This document shows, piece after piece, positions 7,579 to 13,813 of a DNA stretch of 23,544 nucleotides (its first letter is position 1; each line of letters opens with the position of its first letter). Both the position numbers and the translations under genes were made by a program. The stretch is taken from the IMG/VR virus record IMGVR_UViG_3300008261_001983, positions 1-23,544 of that record; one strand, written 5' to 3'. The notes below the pieces were generated by a model. It saw nothing but the letters and a program-made list of their open reading frames with translations. It had not been told where the DNA came from and did not search any database. The stretch is from a virus.

Positions 7579-7866
7579 ATGGAACCTAACGATATGGATT
7601 ACTATATTGAGATCGGTGCTATAGATATTAGCGGAGTCGATAAAGACGGAGAAATATTATTTTCTGTTACCGAAAAAGCAAAGGATCTGGCACCTGATTT
7701 GTGGGAAGCCCATGTAAAATTTATAGACCAGGCATTGGTTGATTTATATAATAAAAACTTAATAAGTGTTGAATATAATGAAAACCTAGAGGCTATTATT
7801 TCTTACACTCCAGAAGCAGAAAATCTGCTAAAAGACATAGGACTAAGTCACAACGATGGGGATTAG
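7579..7866 (+). CDS. 95-aa acidic protein of unknown function
   Basis: The gene has a strong AGGAGG Shine-Dalgarno right after the upstream tRNA and starts at ATG 7579. The acidic protein alternates beta-like (YYIEIGAIDISGVDKDG) and helical segments (LWEAHVKFIDQALVDLYNKNL), ending with another short strand and helix. No motif is recognised. It sits between two tRNA genes, and its final codons and TAG lie within the acceptor/D region of tRNA-Asn. Confidence 0.75.
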   Translation: MEPNDMDYYIEIGAIDISGVDKDGEILFSVTEKAKDLAPDLWEAHVKFIDQALVDLYNKNLISVEYNENLEAIISYTPEAENLLKDIGLSHNDGD

Positions 7867-7932
7867 CTCAGATGGTAGAGCGTCGAACTGTTAATTCGAA
7901 TGTCGCAGGATCGATGCCTGCATCCCCAGCCA
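7857..7932 (+). tRNA. tRNA-Asn (GTT), CCA encoded
   Basis: The cloverleaf is TGGGGAT/ATCCCCA acceptor, GCTC/GAGC D-stem, TCGAA-CTGTTAA-TTCGA anticodon arm (GTT), variable ATGTC and T-arm GCAGG-ATCGATG-CCTGC. The mature body is 7857-7929 with discriminator G, followed by a genomically encoded CCA (7930-7932). The T-loop begins ATC instead of the usual TTC. The first ten bases overlap the end of the preceding CDS. Confidence 0.9.
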
Positions 7933-7933
7933 T

Positions 7934-7978
7934 ACCCTTGTAGCTCAGCGGAAGAGCTATTCGCTTGAAAGGGGAATA
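7934..7978 (+). pseudogene. 5' half of a tRNA fused to the hsp20 ribosome-binding site
   Basis: One base after the CCA of tRNA-Asn begins ACCCTTG-TA, a D-arm GCTC-AGCGGAA-GAGC, then T, ATTCG and a loop CTTGAAA that reads as an anticodon arm (TGA). After the loop the expected CGAAT, variable region, T-arm and 3' acceptor are missing; instead GGGGAATAAA leads to the hsp20 ATG. TATTC (958-962 of this thousand) can pair with GAATA (974-978), which puts the hsp20 Shine-Dalgarno GGGG largely in an 11-base loop. It is either a tRNA remnant or a tRNA-like mRNA leader. Confidence 0.6.
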
Positions 7979-7980
7979 AA

Positions 7981-8478
7981 ATGGTAACAACACTGGATTT
8001 TTTTAATGATCCATTTTTTATTGGTTTTGATCGCCAAATTAAAGATCTACAAAATATACACAGAAATACTTCAAACTATCCACCACATAACATATCTAAG
8101 GTTAAAGGCCCAGATGAAATGTATGTGATTGAGCTAGCCCTGGCTGGCTTCAAGAAAGAAGATATTGAGGTAGAACAAGACAAGAATGTTCTAACAATTA
8201 AGGGCTCTTCACACGAGGATCCAAATAAAGAATATCTTTATAAGGGAATCGGTGCACGTTCATTTGTTAAAACATTTTCTCTTGCAGAATATGTAAAGGT
8301 AAATTCTGTATTTATTTTAGACGGAATCCTTATGGTAGGACTGACTAAGTATATTCCAGAAAGTGAAAGACCAGTCAAGTTCGATATTCATGATTTTGAT
8401 GCAGAGGATAGCTTTGGAGATTTAAGAGATCTTGCCGAAGAAGAAGCTGCAACAAAGACAAAAAGAACTAAGAAATAG
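7981..8478 (+). CDS. hsp20: Small heat-shock protein, Hsp20/alpha-crystallin family
   Basis: This 165-aa ATP-independent holdase should bind unfolding proteins in the cytoplasm. After an N-terminal arm with DFFNDPFFIGFDR, the alpha-crystallin domain runs about residues 44-130: YVIELALAGFKKEDIEVE, LTIKG, then ARSFVKTFSLAEYVKV, which is the IbpA-like signature, and a final beta hairpin LDGILMVGL. The C-terminal tail is acidic then Lys-rich (TKTKRTKK). Phages with large virions or long infection cycles often carry hsp20. The Shine-Dalgarno AAAGGGG lies 6-7 bases before the ATG in the truncated tRNA element. The gene is probably co-transcribed with the tRNAs. Confidence 0.93.
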   Translation: MVTTLDFFNDPFFIGFDRQIKDLQNIHRNTSNYPPHNISKVKGPDEMYVIELALAGFKKEDIEVEQDKNVLTIKGSSHEDPNKEYLYKGIGARSFVKTFSLAEYVKVNSVFILDGILMVGLTKYIPESERPVKFDIHDFDAEDSFGDLRDLAEEEAATKTKRTKK

Positions 8479-8484
8479 TATAAT
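8455..8484 (+). promoter_or_regulatory. Probable promoter before the structured leader
   Basis: TATAAT (8479-8484) overlaps the hsp20 stop region and AAGACA (8455-8460) lies 18 bases upstream as a weak -35. Initiation near 8490 would place the hairpin-rich leader at the very 5' end of the transcript. Confidence 0.5.
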
Positions 8485-8489
8485 AATAG

Positions 8490-8559
8490 TCTGCACCTCG
8501 TCACTGAGGAGTCGCAGATAGCGGGCCGTTACCCGCAGGATGGACCTGAGTAAGTCCTC
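8490..8559 (+). ncRNA. Structured RNA leader of the luciferase-like gene (class unknown)
   Basis: A GC-rich island in an AT-rich genome holds consecutive stems: TCTGC/GCAGA (8490-8494 with 8514-8518) enclosing CCTC/GAGG (8496-8499 with 8506-8509), GCGGG/CCCGC (8521-8525 with 8532-8536) and GGAC/GTCC (8542-8545 with 8554-8557). GAGGA (8506-8510) could alternatively pair with TCCTC (8555-8559), so two folds are possible. It begins about six bases after a -10 box and is followed by the monooxygenase gene. It matches no riboswitch or ribozyme consensus I can recall. Confidence 0.45.
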
Positions 8560-8590
8560 AAACTGCTCTCTATTATTAGTTAGGGAAGTT

Positions 8591-9373
8591 ATGGACCTGC
8601 ATTGGATGTCAGTTAGGGATGACAGTGATTTAGTTTCACTCAAAAGGTTATCCAACACAGTAAACGATGCAGGGTACAAATCAATTTTGCTTGTGTACCA
8701 TTCTCTTTTGCCAGATCATATGATCAAGGTAGCAAATATTATAGACAAGACTCATTCATTTAAATATATGTTTGCAATTAGAACATATGCAGTCAGCCCA
8801 GAGCTCTGTGCAATGATGATGCATTCTTTTCATGAAATAGATAAAGACAGAGTGATGCTAAATATTGCGGCGGGAGATATGAAAGAAGATGAAGATAGTA
8901 TAAACAACATGGTATTCATATCAGATCAAATGAGAACTAAAGATCAAAGAGTTTTATATACAACAGAGTGGATAGAAAAATTTATCAATCACCCCATGTT
9001 AGTAAAAAAGCCAGGCATTGTGATAAGCGGAACTTCTGAAAAAACAATTGAAAACTCAGAAAAGTATGCAGACATTCACCTGGCTATGCTATCAACATAT
9101 AAAGAGGGGTTTAAGGTAAATACAAAAAGAAAAATGGCCTCAACCATAGTCATAATACGTGATACCAACGAAGAAGCAAGGGCGGTAGCCAACCAAGAAA
9201 AGAATTACATGATGCGTAACTCTATGGTATACGGCACTGAAGATGCTGTTTTAGAAAAATTAAAAAAGCTTAGTCTTTTAGGAATAACAGATATACTTAT
9301 TTCAGATAGCGTGTGGGACAATCAGCTATACAGACTACACAAGATGGTAAAAAGAGTACAGGGAGTTTTATAA
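8591..9373 (+). CDS. Luciferase-like (flavin/F420-type) monooxygenase
   Basis: From ATG 8591 the product is 260 aa and starts with a short strand (MDLHWMSVRD), as expected for the first strand of a luciferase-like TIM barrel. Later features fit this superfamily: FAIRTYAVSPELCAMMMHSF, then MLNIAAG (about 87-93), GIVISGTSEKTIE with the following YADIHLAM, and a long C-terminal helix-strand pair ending LLGITDILI. Substrate and cofactor (FMNH2 or F420H2) cannot be assigned. An in-frame ATG at 8540 would give 277 aa, but it lies within a hairpin and adds residues with no family character. The stop overlaps the FmdB-like gene (TAATG). It is probably an auxiliary metabolic gene. Confidence 0.75.
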   Translation: MDLHWMSVRDDSDLVSLKRLSNTVNDAGYKSILLVYHSLLPDHMIKVANIIDKTHSFKYMFAIRTYAVSPELCAMMMHSFHEIDKDRVMLNIAAGDMKEDEDSINNMVFISDQMRTKDQRVLYTTEWIEKFINHPMLVKKPGIVISGTSEKTIENSEKYADIHLAMLSTYKEGFKVNTKRKMASTIVIIRDTNEEARAVANQEKNYMMRNSMVYGTEDAVLEKLKKLSLLGITDILISDSVWDNQLYRLHKMVKRVQGVL

Positions 9374-9561
9374 TGCCAGTATATGAATACAAGTGTAGTC
9401 AAGATGATGCACATGCAACACTTGCAGTGACCAGATCAATCTCAGAAGATGATCCAGGTTACCTGTGTGAAGAATGTGAAGCGGATATGATAAGACACTT
9501 CACCCCCTTTGGAATCCAGTTTAAAGGTAATGGCTTTTATAAGACAGATAATCCTAAGTAA
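9373..9561 (+). CDS. FmdB-type zinc-ribbon protein with a degenerate first knuckle
   Basis: The 62-aa protein starts MPVYEYKC, the signature opening of FmdB-family zinc ribbons, and ends with GIQFKGNGFYKTDN, the equally typical tail. The second knuckle CEEC (32-35) is intact, but the first CxxC is reduced to C8-S-Q-D, with H14 as the only nearby replacement ligand. Zinc binding through C8, H14, C32 and C35 is therefore possible but non-canonical. The start at 9373 overlaps the previous stop by one base. The molecular role of this family is unclear; many phages carry one. Confidence 0.85.
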   Translation: MPVYEYKCSQDDAHATLAVTRSISEDDPGYLCEECEADMIRHFTPFGIQFKGNGFYKTDNPK

Positions 9562-9563
9562 GG

Positions 9564-9591
9564 TATAATGTATATCTAGGGTAAACCCCTA
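9564..9591 (+). promoter_or_regulatory. TATAAT promoter element with a leader hairpin
   Basis: GGTATAAT ends at 9569. The leader then holds a TAGGG/CCCTA hairpin (9577-9581 with 9587-9591) and an AGGAG Shine-Dalgarno before ATG 9604. No good -35 is seen. It likely starts the structural/adhesion unit. Confidence 0.5.
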
Positions 9592-9603
9592 TTAGGAGTA
9601 AAT

Positions 9604-9873
9604 ATGCTAAGAACACGTAATTTAACTTTAAACGGTACAGCACAAGAGCTTACTATTGATGATATGATAGATACGCCAAATTCATTATCGGTTCAAAATA
9701 CATCAGATAGCGGATACGCATACATTGGCAATCAATCAGTTACGACATCAGGATATGGGCATAAGCTTTTCCCAGGTCAAAGCTTTTCTATAGATTTGGG
9801 CTCAGATGATCAAGTTTTTGCAGTGGGCGATTCAGGAGTAACCGTAGCAGTATTTATTTTGGAGAAAGCATGA
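9604..9873 (+). CDS. Small beta-rich phage structural-type protein
   Basis: This 89-aa protein is almost all short beta strands with Ser/Thr/Gly-rich turns (YAYIGNQSVTTSGYG, LFPGQSFSIDLGSDDQVFAV). The pattern of a small sandwich with a LxPGQSxxxDL strand is common among phage capsid-associated or tail-associated accessory proteins, and downstream genes look like fibres. The gene has its own promoter and Shine-Dalgarno and overlaps the next start (ATGA). Specific identity is not established; head decoration or fibre-attachment protein are both possible. Confidence 0.6.
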   Translation: MLRTRNLTLNGTAQELTIDDMIDTPNSLSVQNTSDSGYAYIGNQSVTTSGYGHKLFPGQSFSIDLGSDDQVFAVGDSGVTVAVFILEKA

Positions 9874-10340
9874 TACATGTAAGCGATGCAGTAGGTGGGC
9901 AGGCAGTAAGATGGTCACCAAACTTTACAGCAACTGGCCTAGCGTTTACTGGAACAGGCGCTACATATCCAACATATAATTCTTATTACGTTAAAGCAGG
10001 AAAATTAGTTAGTTTTGCAATTCAAGTTGATTTCACCACAGTTACTAATTTTGGAACTGGACAATATAAGTTACAACTACCATTTACTCCTGCTGTTGGT
10101 TTTAATCATTTTTCTGGCTGGGCATGGGCCGATCCTAATGTTGATCCAGACACTGGAACTGGTCATACAATTGTTAATGCTGATACGTCAGGAGTTACTG
10201 ATGTATTAGATCTTCATTATCTTAAGTCAGCAGGCGGTGCTAATTCTCCGATTAGAGAAGGATTGTTTTTGCAAGGAACTCCAGTAACACTAACTACTAT
10301 TAGCAAAATTTATGTTAATGGTACTTACATAACTGCTTAA
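9870..10340 (+). CDS. Tail-fibre/receptor-binding-type beta protein
   Basis: The 156-aa product reads as a beta-sandwich with the pattern VRWSPNFTATGLAFTGTG, YPTYNSYYVKAGKLVSFAIQV, TNFGTGQYKLQLPFTP and a final ISKIYVNGTYITA. This organisation (WxPxFT.tGLtFTG, YYvk.GklvsF.i) is familiar from C-terminal fibre or appendage domains in environmental phage genomes. It has no signal peptide and is translated in step with the 89-aa gene before it. I infer a virion surface role in host binding. No chaperone or protease domain is present. Confidence 0.6.
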   Translation: MIHVSDAVGGQAVRWSPNFTATGLAFTGTGATYPTYNSYYVKAGKLVSFAIQVDFTTVTNFGTGQYKLQLPFTPAVGFNHFSGWAWADPNVDPDTGTGHTIVNADTSGVTDVLDLHYLKSAGGANSPIREGLFLQGTPVTLTTISKIYVNGTYITA

Positions 10341-10371
10341 TAATAAGGTTTAATTAAACTAACACATCTGG

Positions 10372-10413
10372 TATAATTACTAAGTAAGCAAAGATATTGC
10401 ATTACTTAGGAGA
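10372..10413 (+). promoter_or_regulatory. Promoter and Shine-Dalgarno-adjacent leader hairpin
   Basis: TATAAT (10372-10377, preceded by TGG) is followed by an inverted repeat: CTAAGTAAGCAA (10380-10391), loop AGATA, then TTGC, a bulged A and TTACTTAG (to 10409). The 3' arm ends in the AG of the AGGAGA ribosome site (10408-10413). The fold starts at about the expected transcript end and can control access to the TTG start at 10421. Confidence 0.6.
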
Positions 10414-10420
10414 TACCTAG

Positions 10421-12745
10421 TTGACTAGAAAGTTACAGTATTTTTTAACCAGCCTTTTTATAATCGGCTGGCTCTTTCTTTTTGGACCAAGCAATGCACA
10501 TGCTGAAGAAGTTACTGTTCAGGTAACACCAGCAAACCCATCTTCAGATACCGCCACAGCAACCACTCCTGTTACAGTTGAGATAGTTGCAAATAAAATA
10601 GAGGCGGCAGAAACAACGCTACAGGCGGCAGCTCAAACACAGGCAAATACGATCATATCTACAATTCAAGCAAATGTCCCAAACACAGACACTCAAACTG
10701 CTACTCAAATTGCTACAACTCAAGAGCCAATTGCAACTGCGGTTGCAGAGGCTACAGTCAAAGTTCAGGATGCTAACAATGCAATACAGTCTGCTGAGAC
10801 TGCAGTAGCAGTAGCAGAAACAGCCCAAGCAGCAGTTGAATCACAAACTGCAGTAGTTGCTACAGCGACAACAAATCTAAATAATGCTCAAACAAATTTA
10901 AATACAGTAACTCAACAGGTTGAGTCTCAGACTGCTGTAGTTGCAACAGACACTACAAACCTTGCTACAGCACAGGCTGCTGCGGATGCTTCAGCCGTTA
11001 CAACTACAACTAATGGAATTCAGGTAACAACTTACGCATCTCCTGGTGGGCAGCAGCCACCAATGCCAGCAGAAAATGCAACACCACTTTCAACTACAAC
11101 AGTTCCTTATATTGCTCACCAATTTGGAAGCGGACAGGTATTTAACTCTGGCAGAGTAGACAATGTAATTGTTAAGTTTGAAGGAAAGATTACCGTTCCA
11201 GAAGAAGCAGTATCAGTAAGGTATGCAATTCATTCAGATGATGGCGCAAAGATGTATGTTGATGGACAACTTGCAATTAATGAATGGATTGATAAGGGCG
11301 GGGGGTGGAGTCAATATTCCCCAACCTATAACACAACTACAGATAAACAACAGGACTTTACTATTTGGTACTATGAAAATGGTGGAGGATCAGCCGTCAT
11401 ACTTGGCTGGGCGATAACAAGAGAAAACGGAACTGGCTACTTTACTACCCCAGTCAATGAAGCATTTGCAACTACAACAGTGACAAAAGATCCAGTATTA
11501 GTTGCTGCAGTTGCTACTGCACAGACAACACTTAATAATGATACTGCAGTTCTTAATACTCTTACTACACAAAAGACTGCAGCAGAAGCAGTAGTTGTGG
11601 ATAAAACAGAAGTCAAAGCAGCTGAAGTTGCAACATTAAATCAGCTTACAGAAACTGCTACAGTAGCAGTTCAAACAGCAGACACCCTTGCTAATACAGC
11701 AACAACAAAAGTAAATGAAGCAGTAACTGCAATGACAAATGCAGCACAGGTTACAGTTAATTATTATGCAGAGCAACAAGCAGCAGCACAAGCAGAAGCA
11801 GATGCAAAAGCAGCAGCGGAAGCTGCAGCAAAAGCAGAAGCAGAAGCCAAGGCAGCAGCGGAAGCTGCAGCAAAAGCAGAAGCAGAAGCTAAAGCCGCAG
11901 AAGAAGCGGCAGCTAAGGCTGAAGCAGACCGTGTAGCCGCAGAAGAAGCCGCTGCTAAAGCAGAGGCTGATCGTATAGCAGCAGAAGAAGCAGCAGCGCA
12001 AGCAGAACAAGAAGCTAAAGAACAAGCTGAAGCAGATGCAAAAGCGGAAGCAGATAGATTAGAAGCAGAGGCTGAAGCGGCAGCACAAGCAGAGGCAGAT
12101 GCTAAGGCTGAAGCAGAAGCAAAGGCTCAAGAAGAAGCAGATGCTAAAGCAGAAGCAGAAGCTAAAGCACAAGAAGCGGCAGATGCAAAAGCGGAAGCTG
12201 AAGCAAAAGCTGCAGAATTAGAAGCGGCAAAGGCGGAAGAAGAAGCATTAAAGAAAGCAGCAGAAGAAGGCAAACTAACTGAAGAGCAAAAAGAAGTTGT
12301 AGTAGAAAAACTTATAGAAAATCTTGCTCCAGGAGAATCTATTTCAGCAGAAGAAATTAAAGCAGCAGGAGTTTCTTATTCAGATCTGCCACCATCAACA
12401 CCAGTTGAAGTTCGTACAGATGAAAATGGAAACGCTCTTATAATTACTGCAGCTGTCGCTGCACAAGTTGAGCTTGTGCAAAATCCAGCAGCTTTGGTAG
12501 AAGAATTATTTACTAATCCAGCAGCGGCAATTGCAGCTCTTGGAAGCATTGGTGCAGATATGACTGAAGAAGAAAGAGAAGAAGCAACAGATATGGTTGT
12601 CGCTACAGTTGTTGCAGCAGGTGCTGCTATTAATGCAGTGGGAGCAGCAACAGGAGGAGCCACTGGAGGTGGCACAGGCGGAGGAAGTTCTGGTGGAGGC
12701 TCAGGGGCCAATTCACCAGGTCAAGGAGGAAGAAGAAAATGGTAA
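10421..12745 (+). CDS. Exported PA14-domain, Ala/Glu coiled-coil surface protein
   Basis: This 774-aa protein starts at TTG, eight bases after AGGAG. Residues 1-28 form a signal peptide: basic start, hydrophobic core (FLTSLFIIGWLFLF) and an AHA cleavage site before EE. A Gln/Thr/Ala-rich helical region follows, then a PA14-like beta-barrel (about 205-343) with VRYAIHSDDGAKMYVDG and WYYENGG, a carbohydrate-binding fold. Residues about 447-615 are a long A/E/K coiled coil built of 14-residue repeats, then a compact helical domain, and the end is Gly/Ser-rich with terminal RRKW. Signal peptides are rare on virion proteins; it may be a host-surface adhesin or exclusion factor, or a fibre protein with an atypical leader. 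It overlaps the next gene by 7 bases. Confidence 0.8.
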   Translation: MTRKLQYFLTSLFIIGWLFLFGPSNAHAEEVTVQVTPANPSSDTATATTPVTVEIVANKIEAAETTLQAAAQTQANTIISTIQANVPNTDTQTATQIATTQEPIATAVAEATVKVQDANNAIQSAETAVAVAETAQAAVESQTAVVATATTNLNNAQTNLNTVTQQVESQTAVVATDTTNLATAQAAADASAVTTTTNGIQVTTYASPGGQQPPMPAENATPLSTTTVPYIAHQFGSGQVFNSGRVDNVIVKFEGKITVPEEAVSVRYAIHSDDGAKMYVDGQLAINEWIDKGGGWSQYSPTYNTTTDKQQDFTIWYYENGGGSAVILGWAITRENGTGYFTTPVNEAFATTTVTKDPVLVAAVATAQTTLNNDTAVLNTLTTQKTAAEAVVVDKTEVKAAEVATLNQLTETATVAVQTADTLANTATTKVNEAVTAMTNAAQVTVNYYAEQQAAAQAEADAKAAAEAAAKAEAEAKAAAEAAAKAEAEAKAAEEAAAKAEADRVAAEEAAAKAEADRIAAEEAAAQAEQEAKEQAEADAKAEADRLEAEAEAAAQAEADAKAEAEAKAQEEADAKAEAEAKAQEAADAKAEAEAKAAELEAAKAEEEALKKAAEEGKLTEEQKEVVVEKLIENLAPGESISAEEIKAAGVSYSDLPPSTPVEVRTDENGNALIITAAVAAQVELVQNPAALVEELFTNPAAAIAALGSIGADMTEEEREEATDMVVATVVAAGAAINAVGAATGGATGGGTGGGSSGGGSGANSPGQGGRRKW
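11810..11893 (+). repeat. Tandem 42-bp coding repeat in the coiled coil
   Basis: Two adjacent 42-base units (11810-11851 and 11852-11893) are identical except for two synonymous changes near their ends, and encode 14 residues each (AAAEAAAKAEAEAK). Weaker, diverged copies continue to about 12220. The high identity suggests recent slippage or recombination, in frame. Confidence 0.85.
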
Positions 12746-12918
12746 GAATAATAAAGAATATCCTAAAGGATATGGTTGACCAAGCATGGACCCTTCTTGG
12801 AATGTTTATTGCTTGGGTAGTTCTGGACGGAAGTGCAAAGACTATTGTCGGTTATGGCATTATGGCAACGACTGCTCTTTGGATAATTACAAGTCCAATA
12901 AGAAATAAGGAGGAATAA
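12739..12918 (+). CDS. 59-aa small membrane protein (holin-cassette candidate)
   Basis: The ATG overlaps the last codons of the PA14 gene and the stop lies two bases before the next ATG. The product has a short amphipathic N-terminus (MVRIIKNILKDMVDQ) and two closely spaced hydrophobic segments (WTLLGMFIAWVVL and IVGYGIMATTALWII), ending in charged residues. The size and the place directly before a second small membrane protein and the endolysin suggest a holin, antiholin or pinholin partner. No sequence family is recognised. The next gene uses an AGGAGG-like site in its last codons. Confidence 0.75.
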   Translation: MVRIIKNILKDMVDQAWTLLGMFIAWVVLDGSAKTIVGYGIMATTALWIITSPIRNKEE

Positions 12919-12920
12919 AA

Positions 12921-13208
12921 ATGGCAAAGGCATATATTGAAGAGCCAACACAAGTAGGATCAGGAGCAATTGCAAGCATAAATAATATTCTTATGAGAAT
13001 AATTGCAGTATTTGCAGCATCAGGATTGTCCGTAATTGGAGCAGGTGCAGTGGTAGGAATTGAAACCTATAAGGCAGTAATATTGGCAGGAACTTTAGGA
13101 GTAGCAACTGTAGTTGAAAGACTAGCAAGAGGCTTCCTGGATGACGGCAAGCTGACTGTGGCAGAAATTAATGCAGCATTTTCAGCGGTAGACAAAAAAG
13201 CAAAATAA
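12921..13208 (+). CDS. Holin-like membrane protein
   Basis: This 95-aa protein has a hydrophilic N-terminus, a first membrane segment (about 24-47, ILMRIIAVFAASGLSVIGAG), a second (about 51-67, YKAVILAGTLGVATVV) and a soluble C-terminal tail (KLTVAEINAAFSAVDKKAK). Two transmembrane helices, small residues on the helix faces and a position immediately before the endolysin match actinophage holins, which permeabilise the membrane at a set time. A strong GGAGG Shine-Dalgarno precedes the ATG. Confidence 0.8.
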   Translation: MAKAYIEEPTQVGSGAIASINNILMRIIAVFAASGLSVIGAGAVVGIETYKAVILAGTLGVATVVERLARGFLDDGKLTVAEINAAFSAVDKKAK

Positions 13209-13218
13209 ATGCTATACT
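13189..13218 (+). promoter_or_regulatory. Extended -10 promoter for the endolysin gene
   Basis: TAGACA (13189-13194), 18 bases, then TGCTATACT with TATACT at 13213-13218. It overlaps the end of the holin gene. An AAAGGAGG ribosome site follows before ATG 13245, so the endolysin can be made independently of the holin. Confidence 0.55.
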
Positions 13219-13244
13219 ACATATAACCTTAAAGGAGGACTTAA

Positions 13245-13811
13245 ATGTCAAACAATATACACCCAAATGCAGCCAAAGTTGTAGCTGCAGCAAAGAAGTA
13301 TGCTGATGAAGGCTACTCAGAAGGACCAAATAACGATACAATTTTTGGAAAGCGATACGGAATGAATCACCAGCCTTGGTGTGCAATGTTTGTTTCAGGA
13401 TGCTTTGATGACGCAGGACTAGTTCATCTAGTTGCAGCTTCAACAAAGAAAGGCTTTGCGTCATGCGATGCAGGAGCACAGTGGTTTGCTAAGAACAAGA
13501 GAATTGTTCCTATCGGACAAGCACAAGCAGGAGACGTAGTATTCTTTAACTTTGATAAGACACCAACAGATACAGAGCATGTTGGAATTGTTGTTAAGAA
13601 TGATGGAAAGAATTTGCACTGCTACGAAGGAAATACTAGTGGAAACGCAAAGGGATCACAGGCTAATGGAGATGGCGTATTCCTTAAGAAGAGAGCATAC
13701 AGCTTGGTCATGTCAGTAGCTAGACCAGACTGGGATGCACCAGTTCCAGCAGCAAAGGCTCCCGCAAAGAAAGCGGCTCCTGTAAAGAAGGCGGCAGTCA
13801 AGAAAAAGTAG
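13245..13811 (+). CDS. CHAP-domain endolysin with Ala/Lys-rich tail
   Basis: This 188-aa cysteine amidase/endopeptidase should cut peptidoglycan cross-links at lysis. The CHAP core shows the nucleophile in PWCAMFVS (C46), AGDVVFF, the catalytic His in TEHVGIV (H112) and YEGNTSG (128-134) with the third polar residue. No cell-wall-binding domain is present; instead the last ~25 residues are Ala/Pro/Lys repeats ending KKAAVKKK, a cationic tail that may bind wall polymers or the envelope. There is no signal peptide, so release depends on the holin upstream. The gene has a strong Shine-Dalgarno and its own promoter. Confidence 0.92.
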   Translation: MSNNIHPNAAKVVAAAKKYADEGYSEGPNNDTIFGKRYGMNHQPWCAMFVSGCFDDAGLVHLVAASTKKGFASCDAGAQWFAKNKRIVPIGQAQAGDVVFFNFDKTPTDTEHVGIVVKNDGKNLHCYEGNTSGNAKGSQANGDGVFLKKRAYSLVMSVARPDWDAPVPAAKAPAKKAAPVKKAAVKKK

Positions 13812-13813
13812 TC

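Noticed and set aside
7494-7978. tRNA region as a phage attachment site
   Set aside because: No integrase is in the window and no direct repeat of the tRNA end was seen; a tRNA fragment alone is insufficient.
8504-8510. CTGAGGA matching the hammerhead CUGANGA core near a GTC
   Set aside because: No GAAA core and no stem I between the NUH and CUGANGA elements; the three-stem topology cannot be formed.
8542-8590. ACCTGA and TAGGGAAG reminiscent of a TPP riboswitch
   Set aside because: The GCG before AGGGA, the CTGAGA arm in the right order and the P4/P5 pairing are missing.
11810-11893. Tandem repeat considered as CRISPR or origin iteron
   Set aside because: Units are directly adjacent without spacers, remain in frame and code for a coiled coil.
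11636-12025. Long minus-strand frame of Cys/Phe-rich protein
   Set aside because: It is the antisense of the Ala/Glu repeat region; composition follows from GCA/GAA codons read backwards.
12376-12711. Minus-strand Pro/Ala-rich frame starting with proline repeats
   Set aside because: It mirrors the Gly-rich end of the PA14 gene; no independent signals.
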